This document shows positions 26,476-35,308 of a stretch of DNA of 64,000 bases, in pieces (position 1 is the first letter of the stretch; every line of letters begins with the position of its first letter). The stretch comes from JACMLD01 sp038207265. GTDB lineage: Bacteria > Bacteroidota > Bacteroidia > Chitinophagales > Chitinophagaceae. The DNA lies in the NCBI GenBank assembly GCA_038207265.1, contig JBBQZZ010000008.1, forward strand, positions 124,001 through 188,000, in the 5' to 3' direction. Made by a program: the position numbers and the translations under genes. The notes below the pieces were generated by a model. The model saw nothing but the letters and a program-made list of their open reading frames with translations. It ran no database searches and was not told the origin of the DNA.

Positions 26476-27108
26476 ATGAAAATATTATTCAGCAACTTTA
26501 AACCAATCCTTGTTGCAGTTATTACAATGTTTGTTGTTCAGTGCGCATCCATAGCCCAGCAAAAGGAATCAAAAAATAAACAGCAAGCCAATCATAAATA
26601 TCAATCTGCTGTTTCTCTTACTAAAGGAATAGAAAGATTATTGACTAATGCTGAGCGTAGGATTATCAGTTCCGCAGAAGCCATGCCAGCGGACAAATTT
26701 TATTTTACGCCGGAAAGCCTGAACATAGACGGCAGTAATTTTAAAGGTGTTCGAACTTACGCTGGTCAAATCATGCACCTGGCAACTGATAACTATCTCA
26801 TCTGGAGCACCCTCACCGGCGATCCCTTACCGGATGGCATCAATGATGTTAATGGCCCGGAGCATATCAGCACAAAGGCTGCGATTATCAGATACCTAAA
26901 AGATTCTTTTGCGCTTGGACATAAGGCCATTTCAAAACTTACCAATCAAAATGCTATGGAAATGCTTCCATTTCGTTACAGTAAATTACCCAAATTGGAT
27001 CTTGCATTTTATGCGCTTAACCATGCGAGTGAGCATTACGGGCAAATGGTGATTTATCTCCGGGCTTGTGGCATTGTTCCCCCGGCTACTATAGCAGAAA
27101 ATCAATAA
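26476..27108 (+). CDS. Secreted DinB-superfamily protein
   Basis: 210 residues. A hydrophobic N terminus (~10-28, ending SIAQQ) suggests export. A four-helix DinB-like bundle follows (~50-200). The three-histidine metal site of the superfamily is recognisable: the histidine in QIMHLATDNYLIW and the pair in NHASEHYGQMVIYLRACGIVPP. DinB-like proteins are metal-dependent thiol transferases or of unknown role; secreted ones are common in Bacteroidota. Function here is unknown. Confidence 0.8.
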   Translation: MKILFSNFKPILVAVITMFVVQCASIAQQKESKNKQQANHKYQSAVSLTKGIERLLTNAERRIISSAEAMPADKFYFTPESLNIDGSNFKGVRTYAGQIMHLATDNYLIWSTLTGDPLPDGINDVNGPEHISTKAAIIRYLKDSFALGHKAISKLTNQNAMEMLPFRYSKLPKLDLAFYALNHASEHYGQMVIYLRACGIVPPATIAENQ

Positions 27109-27197
27109 CAAATTAGGTGAAGTTCATAAATGGCCTTCCCTCTTAATTGTTGGCGATAACAGTACCAAACGCGAACAGACTTCAATTTATTACAAGT

Positions 27198-27410
27198 TAT
27201 TGAGGTTTCTCCTGCGTCGGGATGACAGTCACTTGGTAAGCAGATTTCAATTTGAGTGCTGGACCTGTTGAATGAATTAACAGGTGAATTTTGAAGTCGT
27301 TGAGAATCCTCCTTTTGAAAAGATGACAAATATGCCCGGATCAAAATCACAACGGTGATCGGTTGAACTACTGGTAAGTCTATCATGCCGACGATAGGAG
27401 GCATCTCTGG
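27198..27410. repeat. Composite palindromic repeat, copy 2 (modules B+A)
   Basis: Module B is at 27200-27300 (CGTCGGGATGACAG near 27216, AGATTTCAATTTGAGTGCTG near 27243, TTGAATGAATTA), followed directly by module A at 27301-27410 (GAGAATCCTCCTTTT ... GATCAAAATCACAACGG ... CGACGATAGGAGGCATCTC). It matches the elements at 11874-12276 but with the modules contiguous. It fills much of the 419-base gap between converging DinB-like and GH3 genes. Nothing else is seen there. Confidence 0.85.
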
Positions 27411-27527
27411 TTCTTTGAGGTCACCTGGGTAATTAAAAGTTGATGTAGCAATTGTATTATTGATGAAAACAGCAACAAAGTCGAAAGAAAAATATCGCGG
27501 CAGCCCTACTGGCTATTAGCAACTCCC

Positions 27528-30452
27528 TCACTTCATCGCCTTATAAATCGCTTCCATGATTTTTGGGCGTATGTTCATATCCGATAGTTTCGTATTTTCT
27601 CCACCATAGGGATTTACCCGGTTGGATAAAAAGATAAAACTAAAATTCGATTTTGGATCCATCCATATACAAGTTCCGGTATAGCCCGTGTGTCCAATGG
27701 TTTGCGGTGATGCAGATAAAGCAGGATAGGGTTCTTTCCTTGTGGCGTTATCTTTTTCGGGTTTATCAAAGCCTAATCCGCGGCGACTGATATTGCTATG
27801 GTATTCAGAAAAATATTCGATGGTTGATTTCTTAATATACTGCTGACCATTGAAACTTCCACCATTTAATAGTAATTGACACAATACAGCCAGGTCATAC
27901 GCATTACTAAATAAACCCGCATGGCCTGCTACACCTCCAAACATTGCTGCACCGGGGTCATGCACATCGCCCCATAACAATTGTTGCCTGAAGCCCAGCT
28001 CGTCTTCAGTTGGTGCTATGGATGATAGCGGAAATCGCTCGCGGGGTCTAAAACCAGTAACCGATAAACCCAGCTTATCATAGAAATTTGCCTTTGCATA
28101 TTTGTCCAGTGTTAGTCCGCTTATTGCTTCCACAATTTTTCCAAGAAAAATGAAATCATTGTCGCTATAAATGTAATTACCATGCGGTCCAACCGGACTT
28201 TCAAGTATCCTTTTATAAATGGTATCTGACCAATCGTAACGCAGGTACATATTGTCGGCTACCCTCACTGTGTGAAATGAATCCGATTTATAAGAAAAAT
28301 ATTTTCCCGACGGTATTCCACCTTTGCTGGTATCAACGGTTTCCTTGTAAAAAGGAATGAATGCTTTCAGTCCCGCCTGGTGCAATAATATATCCCAGAT
28401 CTTCAGATTTTGTTTATTGGTACCTTTTGTCCAGGGAAGATAATCACCCAATGTTTTTTGCAGGCTAAGTTTTCCTTCGTCATATAATTTCATTACCGAC
28501 AAAGTAGTGGCCATTACTTTGGTCACGGAAGCCATATCATAAATGGTCTCACGATAAACGGGTTGAATACTATCATAGGTGAGATAACCATATGATTTTT
28601 CAAACACAATTTTTCCATCTTTTGCAACCAATACAACACAACCAGGGAATGCCTGTCTTTTTATACCATCATTAACAATGGAGTCAATAACATTCAACTT
28701 TGCAGCATTCAGTCCAACATCTGCCGGAACGGTTTCAGGCAGCAGGCGCATGGTGAAGAGACCGGTACCAAATTTTAACTCCGGACAAATGGTAACGGGT
28801 AACCGACCTTTTGCAATAAAGCGCCCGTTCAGTAAATCGGCCGCAGTGTTTTGTACCATTTCATCATCTTCGTAACAGGCAACCAGGGTTTTTGCATCGC
28901 AGAAATTTTTAATGGCATAAGGGTTGCCAAAAACAAACGTAATTGTTTTATACAGTTGCTGCAATTGCTGTATCAGTGTGATGGCAGTTGAACTGATGCC
29001 AAAATTATTTGCCGGGAACCGGGTATAGTTATGTAATCCAATGACAATAACATCATACCGGTCCTTGATGAATTGCAGTAGCGCCGCAGACCTGCTGCTA
29101 TCCATCTTGTAATCAAAATAAAATACACTGGCTTTATAATCGTCGCGCATTCTAAGTGCAAATACATTGTCCTGGGTTAGTCCAACACCTATATAAGCAA
29201 TTCTTTTTTTACTATCGGAACTTAAAGGAAACAAATGGGGTTGGTCATTGCGCAATAATGTTAATGCGTTTTCCGCAATCATTTTTTTGATGGCAGGAAT
29301 TTGTTCATTGAGATCTTCAGTAATGTGAAAAGGATCTACCGGCGTCCGGTTGGCGAGGCCATATTGGTATTTTGCAAGCAATACCTTTTTTACATGTGCA
29401 TCTATATCGGCCCAGCTTAATTTATTATTGCTGATGGCTTCTTTTATTTTTTCAATTGCGCCGGGAATATCGCCGGGTAAACAAAGCATATCATTACCAG
29501 CAATCAGTGATTGTGCAGAAGCTTCACCATCGGGAAAGTATTTGGTGAGCCCTTTCATTTCAAGAGCATCTGTAAAAGTGATGCCATTAAATTTGAGTTC
29601 GTTTCTTAATAGCCCTGTTACATTATTGTAAGAAATAGAAGTGGGCCGGTTGGCAGTATTGTCAATAGCAGGAACGGAAAGATGCGCTACCATAACACCA
29701 CCTACTCCAGATTTAATCATTTCATTAAATGGGTAGAGTTCCAGTGAATCCAGCTGGCTTTTTGACTTGTTGATAACGGGCAGGTCCAGGTGCGAATCAA
29801 CAGCCACATCACCATGACCGGGAAAATGTTTTGCCACTGCCATAATTCCGCCTTCCTGCAAACCGCGCATATAATTAACTCCAAATGCAGATACTTTGTA
29901 TTTATCTTCTCCAAAAGAGCGATCATTGATAACGGGGTTATCAGGATTGTTATTGATATCTACCACGGGTGCATAATTCACCTGTATACCGGCACGCCTG
30001 CATTGTTCCGCAACCATTTTTCCATACCGGTAAATCAAGGATGCATCGGTAACAGCGCCCATCATCATTTGTCTCGGTAAAAAGGCAACACTGTCCATGC
30101 GCATACCTACGCCATTTTCTCCATCAATGGAAATCAACAGGGGTGTTTTGGCAATGGATTGAAAATAGTTGATGAAATTGACCTGCGTAATGGGCCCCCC
30201 CTGGAAAAGGCAGATACCTCCAATATTATAAGTACGCACTGCTTCTTCTACTTCTTTATCGTGAAAAACTACTTCGGTCTTGGCAGCATTGCCGGTAGAA
30301 AGCCTTACAATAATCAATTGACCTATCTTTTGATCATTGGTAAGCGTTTTAAAAACACTGTCCACCCACTGATTTGCAGAAAGTGATGAGTGATGTTGAG
30401 CGGTTGCGGAAAAGCCAATGAGCAGAATGAATGAAAAAATATTTTTCTTCAT
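27528..30452 (-). CDS. GH3 beta-N-acetylhexosaminidase fused to beta-lactamase-type hydrolase
   Basis: 974 residues. A signal peptide (1-18) precedes a GH3 domain (~28-550) with the NagZ-type motif KHFPGHGDVAVDSHLDLP, which carries the His/Asp acid-base dyad, and the nucleophile region TFTDALEMKGL. Residues ~575-974 form a class C beta-lactamase-like domain: SxxK in MASVTKVMA, YSDN in the YxN position and HTGYTG. Such fusions are known in Bacteroidota. The pair would suit removal of GlcNAc from, and processing of, peptidoglycan fragments in the periplasm or at the surface; this is inference. Flanked by a repeat at its 3' end. Confidence 0.9.
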   Translation of the reverse strand: MKKNIFSFILLIGFSATAQHHSSLSANQWVDSVFKTLTNDQKIGQLIIVRLSTGNAAKTEVVFHDKEVEEAVRTYNIGGICLFQGGPITQVNFINYFQSIAKTPLLISIDGENGVGMRMDSVAFLPRQMMMGAVTDASLIYRYGKMVAEQCRRAGIQVNYAPVVDINNNPDNPVINDRSFGEDKYKVSAFGVNYMRGLQEGGIMAVAKHFPGHGDVAVDSHLDLPVINKSKSQLDSLELYPFNEMIKSGVGGVMVAHLSVPAIDNTANRPTSISYNNVTGLLRNELKFNGITFTDALEMKGLTKYFPDGEASAQSLIAGNDMLCLPGDIPGAIEKIKEAISNNKLSWADIDAHVKKVLLAKYQYGLANRTPVDPFHITEDLNEQIPAIKKMIAENALTLLRNDQPHLFPLSSDSKKRIAYIGVGLTQDNVFALRMRDDYKASVFYFDYKMDSSRSAALLQFIKDRYDVIVIGLHNYTRFPANNFGISSTAITLIQQLQQLYKTITFVFGNPYAIKNFCDAKTLVACYEDDEMVQNTAADLLNGRFIAKGRLPVTICPELKFGTGLFTMRLLPETVPADVGLNAAKLNVIDSIVNDGIKRQAFPGCVVLVAKDGKIVFEKSYGYLTYDSIQPVYRETIYDMASVTKVMATTLSVMKLYDEGKLSLQKTLGDYLPWTKGTNKQNLKIWDILLHQAGLKAFIPFYKETVDTSKGGIPSGKYFSYKSDSFHTVRVADNMYLRYDWSDTIYKRILESPVGPHGNYIYSDNDFIFLGKIVEAISGLTLDKYAKANFYDKLGLSVTGFRPRERFPLSSIAPTEDELGFRQQLLWGDVHDPGAAMFGGVAGHAGLFSNAYDLAVLCQLLLNGGSFNGQQYIKKSTIEYFSEYHSNISRRGLGFDKPEKDNATRKEPYPALSASPQTIGHTGYTGTCIWMDPKSNFSFIFLSNRVNPYGGENTKLSDMNIRPKIMEAIYKAMK

Positions 30453-30616
30453 AGACGGAACTTAAAAGTAGATTGAGTGCTCAAATTAAGAAGAATTGAA
30501 CAGATAGTGAAGCGGCAAACAATCGGCCTGCTAAAAACAATCGCTGCGAATGATGTGTGGTATAATATTGTACGAATCATACAAGCGGTTATCGTTCATT
30601 AAAGGGATTCTCCTTT

Positions 30617-30644
30617 TTTGCCAAATTTATTAGTCTTAAATTCG
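30617..30644 (+). promoter_or_regulatory. Candidate promoter of mutL
   Basis: TTTG (30617-30620), a 16-base spacer, then TAAATTCG (30637-30644; one mismatch to TAnnTTTG). Predicted start ~30651, 17 bases before the TTG start codon. Confidence 0.4.
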
Positions 30645-30667
30645 CTGTTCAATTAACAGGAAAAGAT

Positions 30668-32566
30668 TTGACAGACATTATTCAATTGTTACCCGATAAC
30701 ATTGCCAACCAGATAGCGGCTGGTGAGGTGATACAACGCCCCGCCAGTGCTGTAAAAGAATTAATGGAAAATGCCGTGGATGCAGGTGCTACGGAAATCA
30801 GGTTAATAGTCAATGATGCCGGTAAAGCATTGATACAGGTGACAGATAATGGCCGGGGCATGAGTGAAACGGATGCTCGCATGGCGTTTGAAAGGCATGC
30901 TACTTCCAAGATTGCCAATATTGAAGATTTGTTCAGGATACGCACCATGGGTTTTCGTGGAGAAGCCCTGGCATCAATAGCGGCGGTGGCACAGGTTGAA
31001 TTAAAAACAAAAAGAGCAGAAGATGAAACCGGCACTTGTATAGAGATAGAGAACAGCATGGTGAAAAAACAGGAACCGGTTGCTGCCAATACCGGCACCA
31101 GCATTGCCATGAAAAATGTTTTTTTCAACGTACCGGCACGCAGAAATTTTTTGAAAAGTAATCCCGCAGAAACAAGGCATATTGTAGATGAATTTATCAG
31201 GGTATCAATGGCTTTCCCGGAAATATTTTTTTCACTTACGAATAACGGCCAGGAAGTATTTCATCTTGAAAAAGGTACATTGAAGCAACGCATTGTCCAG
31301 ATATTGGGAAATAGTTACAATGCAAAACTGGTAACCGTTCATGAGAAAACAGATTACTTAAATATATACGGATTTATAGGAAAACCAGAAACAGCCAAGC
31401 GAACCAGGGGCGATCAGTATTTCTTTGTCAACAACCGGTTTATCAAAAGTGCCTATCTCAATCATGCTGTGATGAATGCTTACCAGGATATCATTACTTC
31501 TGATAGTTTTCCTGCTTATGTGTTGTTTATTGATCTGGATCCTGCGCAAATAGACATTAATGTGCATCCTACCAAACAGGAAATAAAATTTGAGGATGAA
31601 AAAATTGTCTATGCATTTGTGCAGGCTGCTGTAAAACATGCATTGGCACAATTCAGTATAACGCCTACGCTGGAGTTCGATCTTGATATTAATATTCAAC
31701 AACTGGATGCTGTTTCGAAACCTTTTACGGAGGAAAGGCAAGCTGCAGCTACGGCATCGGATTTATATAAAAATTTCACACAAAAGCACCAGGCACATTC
31801 TATACCCCCTTCTGATAAAAGCGAATTAAAGCACTGGAAAGATTTCTATGAACCTGCAACACGCATTACTGAAAGCCAGCAACAGCCAGCAGCATTTGAA
31901 TCTTTGCTCGATAAAATAAATGGAGGGGGCACTGCCTCAAACATTTCAAATGTGTATCATGCACCCATTGGAATGCAAAAGCTGCAATTGCTAACGGATG
32001 CGCCTTTGATTCAATTGCACTATACTTTTATTGTGGCCGCTACCAACCGCGGTTTTATTCTTGTACAGCAACAACTGGCACATGAACGTATTTTATATGA
32101 ACGATTTTCAGAAGCGTTGAAAGGCAGGCCAATGGCTACACAACGAAGTTTGTTTCCGGCCACATTGGTTTTTGCGCCTGCCGATGCTGTTTTATTAACT
32201 GAATTACTGGAAGAGTTACAATTATTGGGTTACCAGATAGAAGCTTTTGGCAAGGATAGTTTTGTGGTGCAGGGAACACCCGCAGACGTGCAACAGGGCA
32301 ATGAAACAATTGCTATTGAAAGTTTGTTGGAGCAATACAAGCATTTCAGCAGCGATGTTAAATTTTCAAAAAGAGAAAAATTAATCCGCGCAATGGCATA
32401 CCAGCAATCTGTTAAGCCAGGTAAGCATCTTACTTCACAGGAAATGCATTCACTATTGAATGACCTCTTTGCCTGCCAGCAACACAATATTACTGCTGCC
32501 GGCAATCCAACTTATATAGAGTTTAAAAAAGATTACCTCGAAAAATTATTTACGAAAGGCTATTAA
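30668..32566 (+). CDS. mutL: DNA mismatch repair protein MutL
   Basis: 632 residues, starting at TTG (30668): no ATG lies upstream in frame, and the second residues (TDIIQLLPDNIANQIAAGEV) are the canonical N terminus. The GHKL ATPase motifs are intact: ELMENAVDAGA, DNGRGM, TMGFRGEAL and NTGTSI. The C-terminal dimerisation domain is present, but the endonuclease metal motif DQHAxxExxxxE reads QQQLAHERILYE and the CPHGRP motif reads AAGNPT. The nicking activity of many MutL proteins therefore looks absent. The stop shares a TTAA tetranucleotide with the stop of the converging gene. Confidence 0.95.
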   Translation: MTDIIQLLPDNIANQIAAGEVIQRPASAVKELMENAVDAGATEIRLIVNDAGKALIQVTDNGRGMSETDARMAFERHATSKIANIEDLFRIRTMGFRGEALASIAAVAQVELKTKRAEDETGTCIEIENSMVKKQEPVAANTGTSIAMKNVFFNVPARRNFLKSNPAETRHIVDEFIRVSMAFPEIFFSLTNNGQEVFHLEKGTLKQRIVQILGNSYNAKLVTVHEKTDYLNIYGFIGKPETAKRTRGDQYFFVNNRFIKSAYLNHAVMNAYQDIITSDSFPAYVLFIDLDPAQIDINVHPTKQEIKFEDEKIVYAFVQAAVKHALAQFSITPTLEFDLDINIQQLDAVSKPFTEERQAAATASDLYKNFTQKHQAHSIPPSDKSELKHWKDFYEPATRITESQQQPAAFESLLDKINGGGTASNISNVYHAPIGMQKLQLLTDAPLIQLHYTFIVAATNRGFILVQQQLAHERILYERFSEALKGRPMATQRSLFPATLVFAPADAVLLTELLEELQLLGYQIEAFGKDSFVVQGTPADVQQGNETIAIESLLEQYKHFSSDVKFSKREKLIRAMAYQQSVKPGKHLTSQEMHSLLNDLFACQQHNITAAGNPTYIEFKKDYLEKLFTKGY

Positions 32567-34401
32567 TATCTCACCAAACTTCCTTTTGATCCCGAAGTAT
32601 TTTTATTTCTTCCTTCAAACAAGTTATAGCGCATAAAGAAAAGAAAAGCTGAATTGCGATTGGTGGTTAATGGCAATGAACTGGATACATTTACATTCAA
32701 TAAATCTTTAAAGGCTTTATTGTAACGCAAACCGATGGTAACACGGTTCCAGTAATAATCGGCCCCGGTCTGCCAGCGCCATTCCGTGGGTGATAATTTC
32801 GCCGCCAGGGAGTCGTCTTTAAATTTTTCCACAAAATTTTCTGTAGAAACAGGATCATTAGGATTACCACCTTGTGTTACATACTTTTTGTTTTGTATTA
32901 AAGCAAGTCCGCTCTGGAAGGAAGAAAATTGCAAGCCGGCAGCAAAATATAAATTATTAATTGGACTGTAATGCAAACTCACAGGCCAGTTAAAATAGTA
33001 AAGCTTTTGAACATAAATTGATTTCTGCTGACTAATACCCGCAGCTCCTGCCAGGTCGGTGCTATTCTGATACAAGAGCAATTGCGGTGTTAACTGGGGT
33101 GTGCTCAGGTTCAATTCTGTTTGCATGTATACATAGTCATTCAAATGAAATTGAACATAAGGTGAAGGAATATAGTCGCCCAGCACTCCCGACTTTGCAT
33201 TGATATTGTAATTATAACGGTTCTGTGCATTTACAGCTACCGAATTATTCAAGGCCAGTCCGGCAGCCCACCAGGGCTCTGCATCTACATGCAGGCTGAA
33301 TGGTTTAAACACATTGCTTAAATTCAACTTTAATGATTTCTTTTCTTTTTTAGTCATTACTGCTATTTCATAGTCCCTGCTGACTTTTTTTGCACGATCT
33401 TTTGTTTCCTTGCTCAATATAGTATTACCATCAATTTCTGTTTGTATGTTCTGACCTGCAGATAAAGATGTATTGATTGAGACAGGCTCCCTGATAACGG
33501 TTAGCCCGGTCAATAATTCATACCAGTTATTTTGTTGGGACCGGATCGATTCTTCCGTAATGTTATCATTGATTGTTATTGCAGCGGTGTTGGCTTTTTG
33601 CTTATTATTTTTTGATACGTAAGTACTTTGATTTTTATTGAATTTATTTTCAACGGGAATAGGGTTGCCATTTCCTTTTACCTGCTTACCAATAGAAGTA
33701 TGAGAAATTGTTTTTTGATCAAATGCAACATCGTCATTAAGAGCAACCTTTTTGCCGTTATTAATGTTGTTGTTGTTTATTTTACTGGTATTACTGTTGA
33801 TACTTAACGTTCTTTTCGCCGATTCATCCGTATTGTGGTCAATGGGCAAAGCAGTATTTGCTGGTTCATTGGATACTATTGATCGATCAGCAGTAATTGT
33901 TCTTAACTGTTTTACCTTCTTATCACCGGAACTAATGGTTTTATCGGTACCTGCATTTTTTTGATCGGCAATTATTCGGTTAGCTGCAGCTGCATTGATG
34001 TTTTCATCCTGTATATGGTTTTCAGATACCTGTTTTTTATTTTCATTCGCAGCGATGTCTTTTGACGTACTTTTTTTATTGCTAATGTTTGATGAAGTAT
34101 TTCGTGTAGTTGTATTATCATTTGTTGTTATTGGTTTTTTAATTGCAACGTTTTCCGCAGCCTGAACTTTTTCAGATGATTTCTTATTTTCTGTATATAG
34201 CCATAAGCTTGTCATGAGTACAATGGCTATCAGACCGGTTCTCCACCACGCGCCGGGCCCGTTTCTTCCACCCCCTGCGCCACTGGATTCGTTATCATCC
34301 AACAATCGCTTCATTTTCTGCCAGGAAGATTCTACATCCGGCGAGGAAAGCTGCTGAAGCTTTTCAGCTATCCTGTGTTCGTAAGGTTGACGTTCGTTCA
34401 T
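32563..34401 (-). CDS. Sigma-linked protein: membrane anchor, long linker, C-terminal barrel
   Basis: 612 residues. Residues 1-50 are a small cytoplasmic-type region (LSSPDVESSWQKMKRLL), 52-69 one transmembrane helix, ~75-300 a low-complexity Asn/Lys/Thr/Ser linker, and ~369-600 aromatic alternating strands resembling an outer-membrane beta-barrel (YVQFHLNDYVYMQTELNL, WRWQTGADYYWNRVTIGLRYNK). It overlaps the upstream ECF sigma factor by 4 bases, so it is probably its partner or anti-sigma regulator. One chain would then join inner and outer membranes. Domain calls are by eye. Confidence 0.7.
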   Translation of the reverse strand: MNERQPYEHRIAEKLQQLSSPDVESSWQKMKRLLDDNESSGAGGGRNGPGAWWRTGLIAIVLMTSLWLYTENKKSSEKVQAAENVAIKKPITTNDNTTTRNTSSNISNKKSTSKDIAANENKKQVSENHIQDENINAAAANRIIADQKNAGTDKTISSGDKKVKQLRTITADRSIVSNEPANTALPIDHNTDESAKRTLSINSNTSKINNNNINNGKKVALNDDVAFDQKTISHTSIGKQVKGNGNPIPVENKFNKNQSTYVSKNNKQKANTAAITINDNITEESIRSQQNNWYELLTGLTVIREPVSINTSLSAGQNIQTEIDGNTILSKETKDRAKKVSRDYEIAVMTKKEKKSLKLNLSNVFKPFSLHVDAEPWWAAGLALNNSVAVNAQNRYNYNINAKSGVLGDYIPSPYVQFHLNDYVYMQTELNLSTPQLTPQLLLYQNSTDLAGAAGISQQKSIYVQKLYYFNWPVSLHYSPINNLYFAAGLQFSSFQSGLALIQNKKYVTQGGNPNDPVSTENFVEKFKDDSLAAKLSPTEWRWQTGADYYWNRVTIGLRYNKAFKDLLNVNVSSSLPLTTNRNSAFLFFMRYNLFEGRNKNTSGSKGSLVRY

Positions 34402-34997
34402 TTGACTACATGCAAGGTTAGCAATAATTGTTGCAGTTGACGACGGGCTTCACTGAGATGCCATTTACTCGTACCATCACTGATGCCCAAAAGCTCGCCA
34501 ATTTCTCTATGGTTATATCCTTCCACCACGTATAAATTAAAAACAGTTTGTGTGGCATGGGGTAATTTTTTTATTAGTTTCAGTAATTCTGTAGTGCCCA
34601 TACGCTGAATTGCTTCGTTGTCAAGTCCTGCTGTGTCCTCTGTTTCTTTTAATTCCACTTTGTTTTTAAACTTTTGGTTGCTGCGTATAAAATCAATCGC
34701 ACTATTTACCATAATCGTTTTAATCCAGGTATATAAAGAAGCTTTTGCAGCATCATATGTAGCAATGTGTTTGTAAACTTTTAAAAATCCATTGTGCAAT
34801 ACTTCTATTGCATCTTCCTCGTTGCGGGTGTATCGTATACATAAACTTACCATGGGGCCATAGAAATGTTTGTATAACAATTCCTGCGCCCTGCGGTCGT
34901 TATTCACACAACCTTCAAGAACACTTTTATCCAACCATTCGGTAGACAATAATTGACGGTTTTTAATACTGTTCAGGCTATTAGCTTTAGATACCAA
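34398..34997 (-). CDS. ECF RNA polymerase sigma factor
   Basis: 199 residues. Region 2 (LLYKHFYGPMVSLCIRYTRNEEDAIEVLHNGFLKVYKHI, then YDAAKASLYTWIKTIMVNSAIDFIR) and region 4 (LPHATQTVFNLYVVEGYNHREIGELLGISDGTSKWHLSEARRQL) are complete and in order. It is typical of Bacteroidota ECF factors paired with large membrane regulators. The next gene begins inside its stop region (4-base overlap), giving translational coupling with the anchored barrel protein. Confidence 0.93.
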   Translation of the reverse strand: MVSKANSLNSIKNRQLLSTEWLDKSVLEGCVNNDRRAQELLYKHFYGPMVSLCIRYTRNEEDAIEVLHNGFLKVYKHIATYDAAKASLYTWIKTIMVNSAIDFIRSNQKFKNKVELKETEDTAGLDNEAIQRMGTTELLKLIKKLPHATQTVFNLYVVEGYNHREIGELLGISDGTSKWHLSEARRQLQQLLLTLHVVK

Positions 34998-35084
34998 ATT
35001 CTTGTTTCACAACAAATTACTACCGTTTTATAATTATTACAATATTCTTACGGTTAATTAGAACATAAAGGTTGGTAGGGGGGC

Positions 35085-35114
35085 AAAAAAATCCCCCGAA
35101 AAACCTTCGGGGGA
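35085..35114 (-). terminator. Rho-independent terminator
   Basis: Minus strand: CCCCCGAA-GGTTT-TTCGGGGG (8-bp stem plus an A-T pair) followed by ATTTTTTT. It lies 195 bases past the PBP4-like gene's stop (35309). Confidence 0.85.
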
Positions 35115-35308
35115 CTGGAAAAACCGGCTGGAGCCCATGAAAACGAATAAATTTTTGCCAACCCATTGATTGTATGAGGGAACAGAAAAACGGACCGTGC
35201 CTTATTATACGTTCATCAGGAGTGAAGCGTTGGTTTGTGCTCGTAATATTTGAAAGCGATTTGTTTATAAATGAGTAACACAAGTCCTTATTGACATCAT
35301 TGTTGCAC
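35115..35308 (-). other. Gap between PBP4-like gene and terminator
   Basis: A 194-base non-coding stretch. It is either a long 3' untranslated region of the PBP4-like gene or a small RNA of its own ending at the terminator above. No coding potential is convincing: a frame spanning it runs through the terminator. The remainder of the gap to the sigma gene (34998-35084) is AT-rich leader. Confidence 0.4.

Noticed and set aside
35020..35283. 87-residue minus-strand reading frame
   Set aside because: It runs through the strong terminator at 35085-35114 and has no recognisable composition; treated as non-coding.
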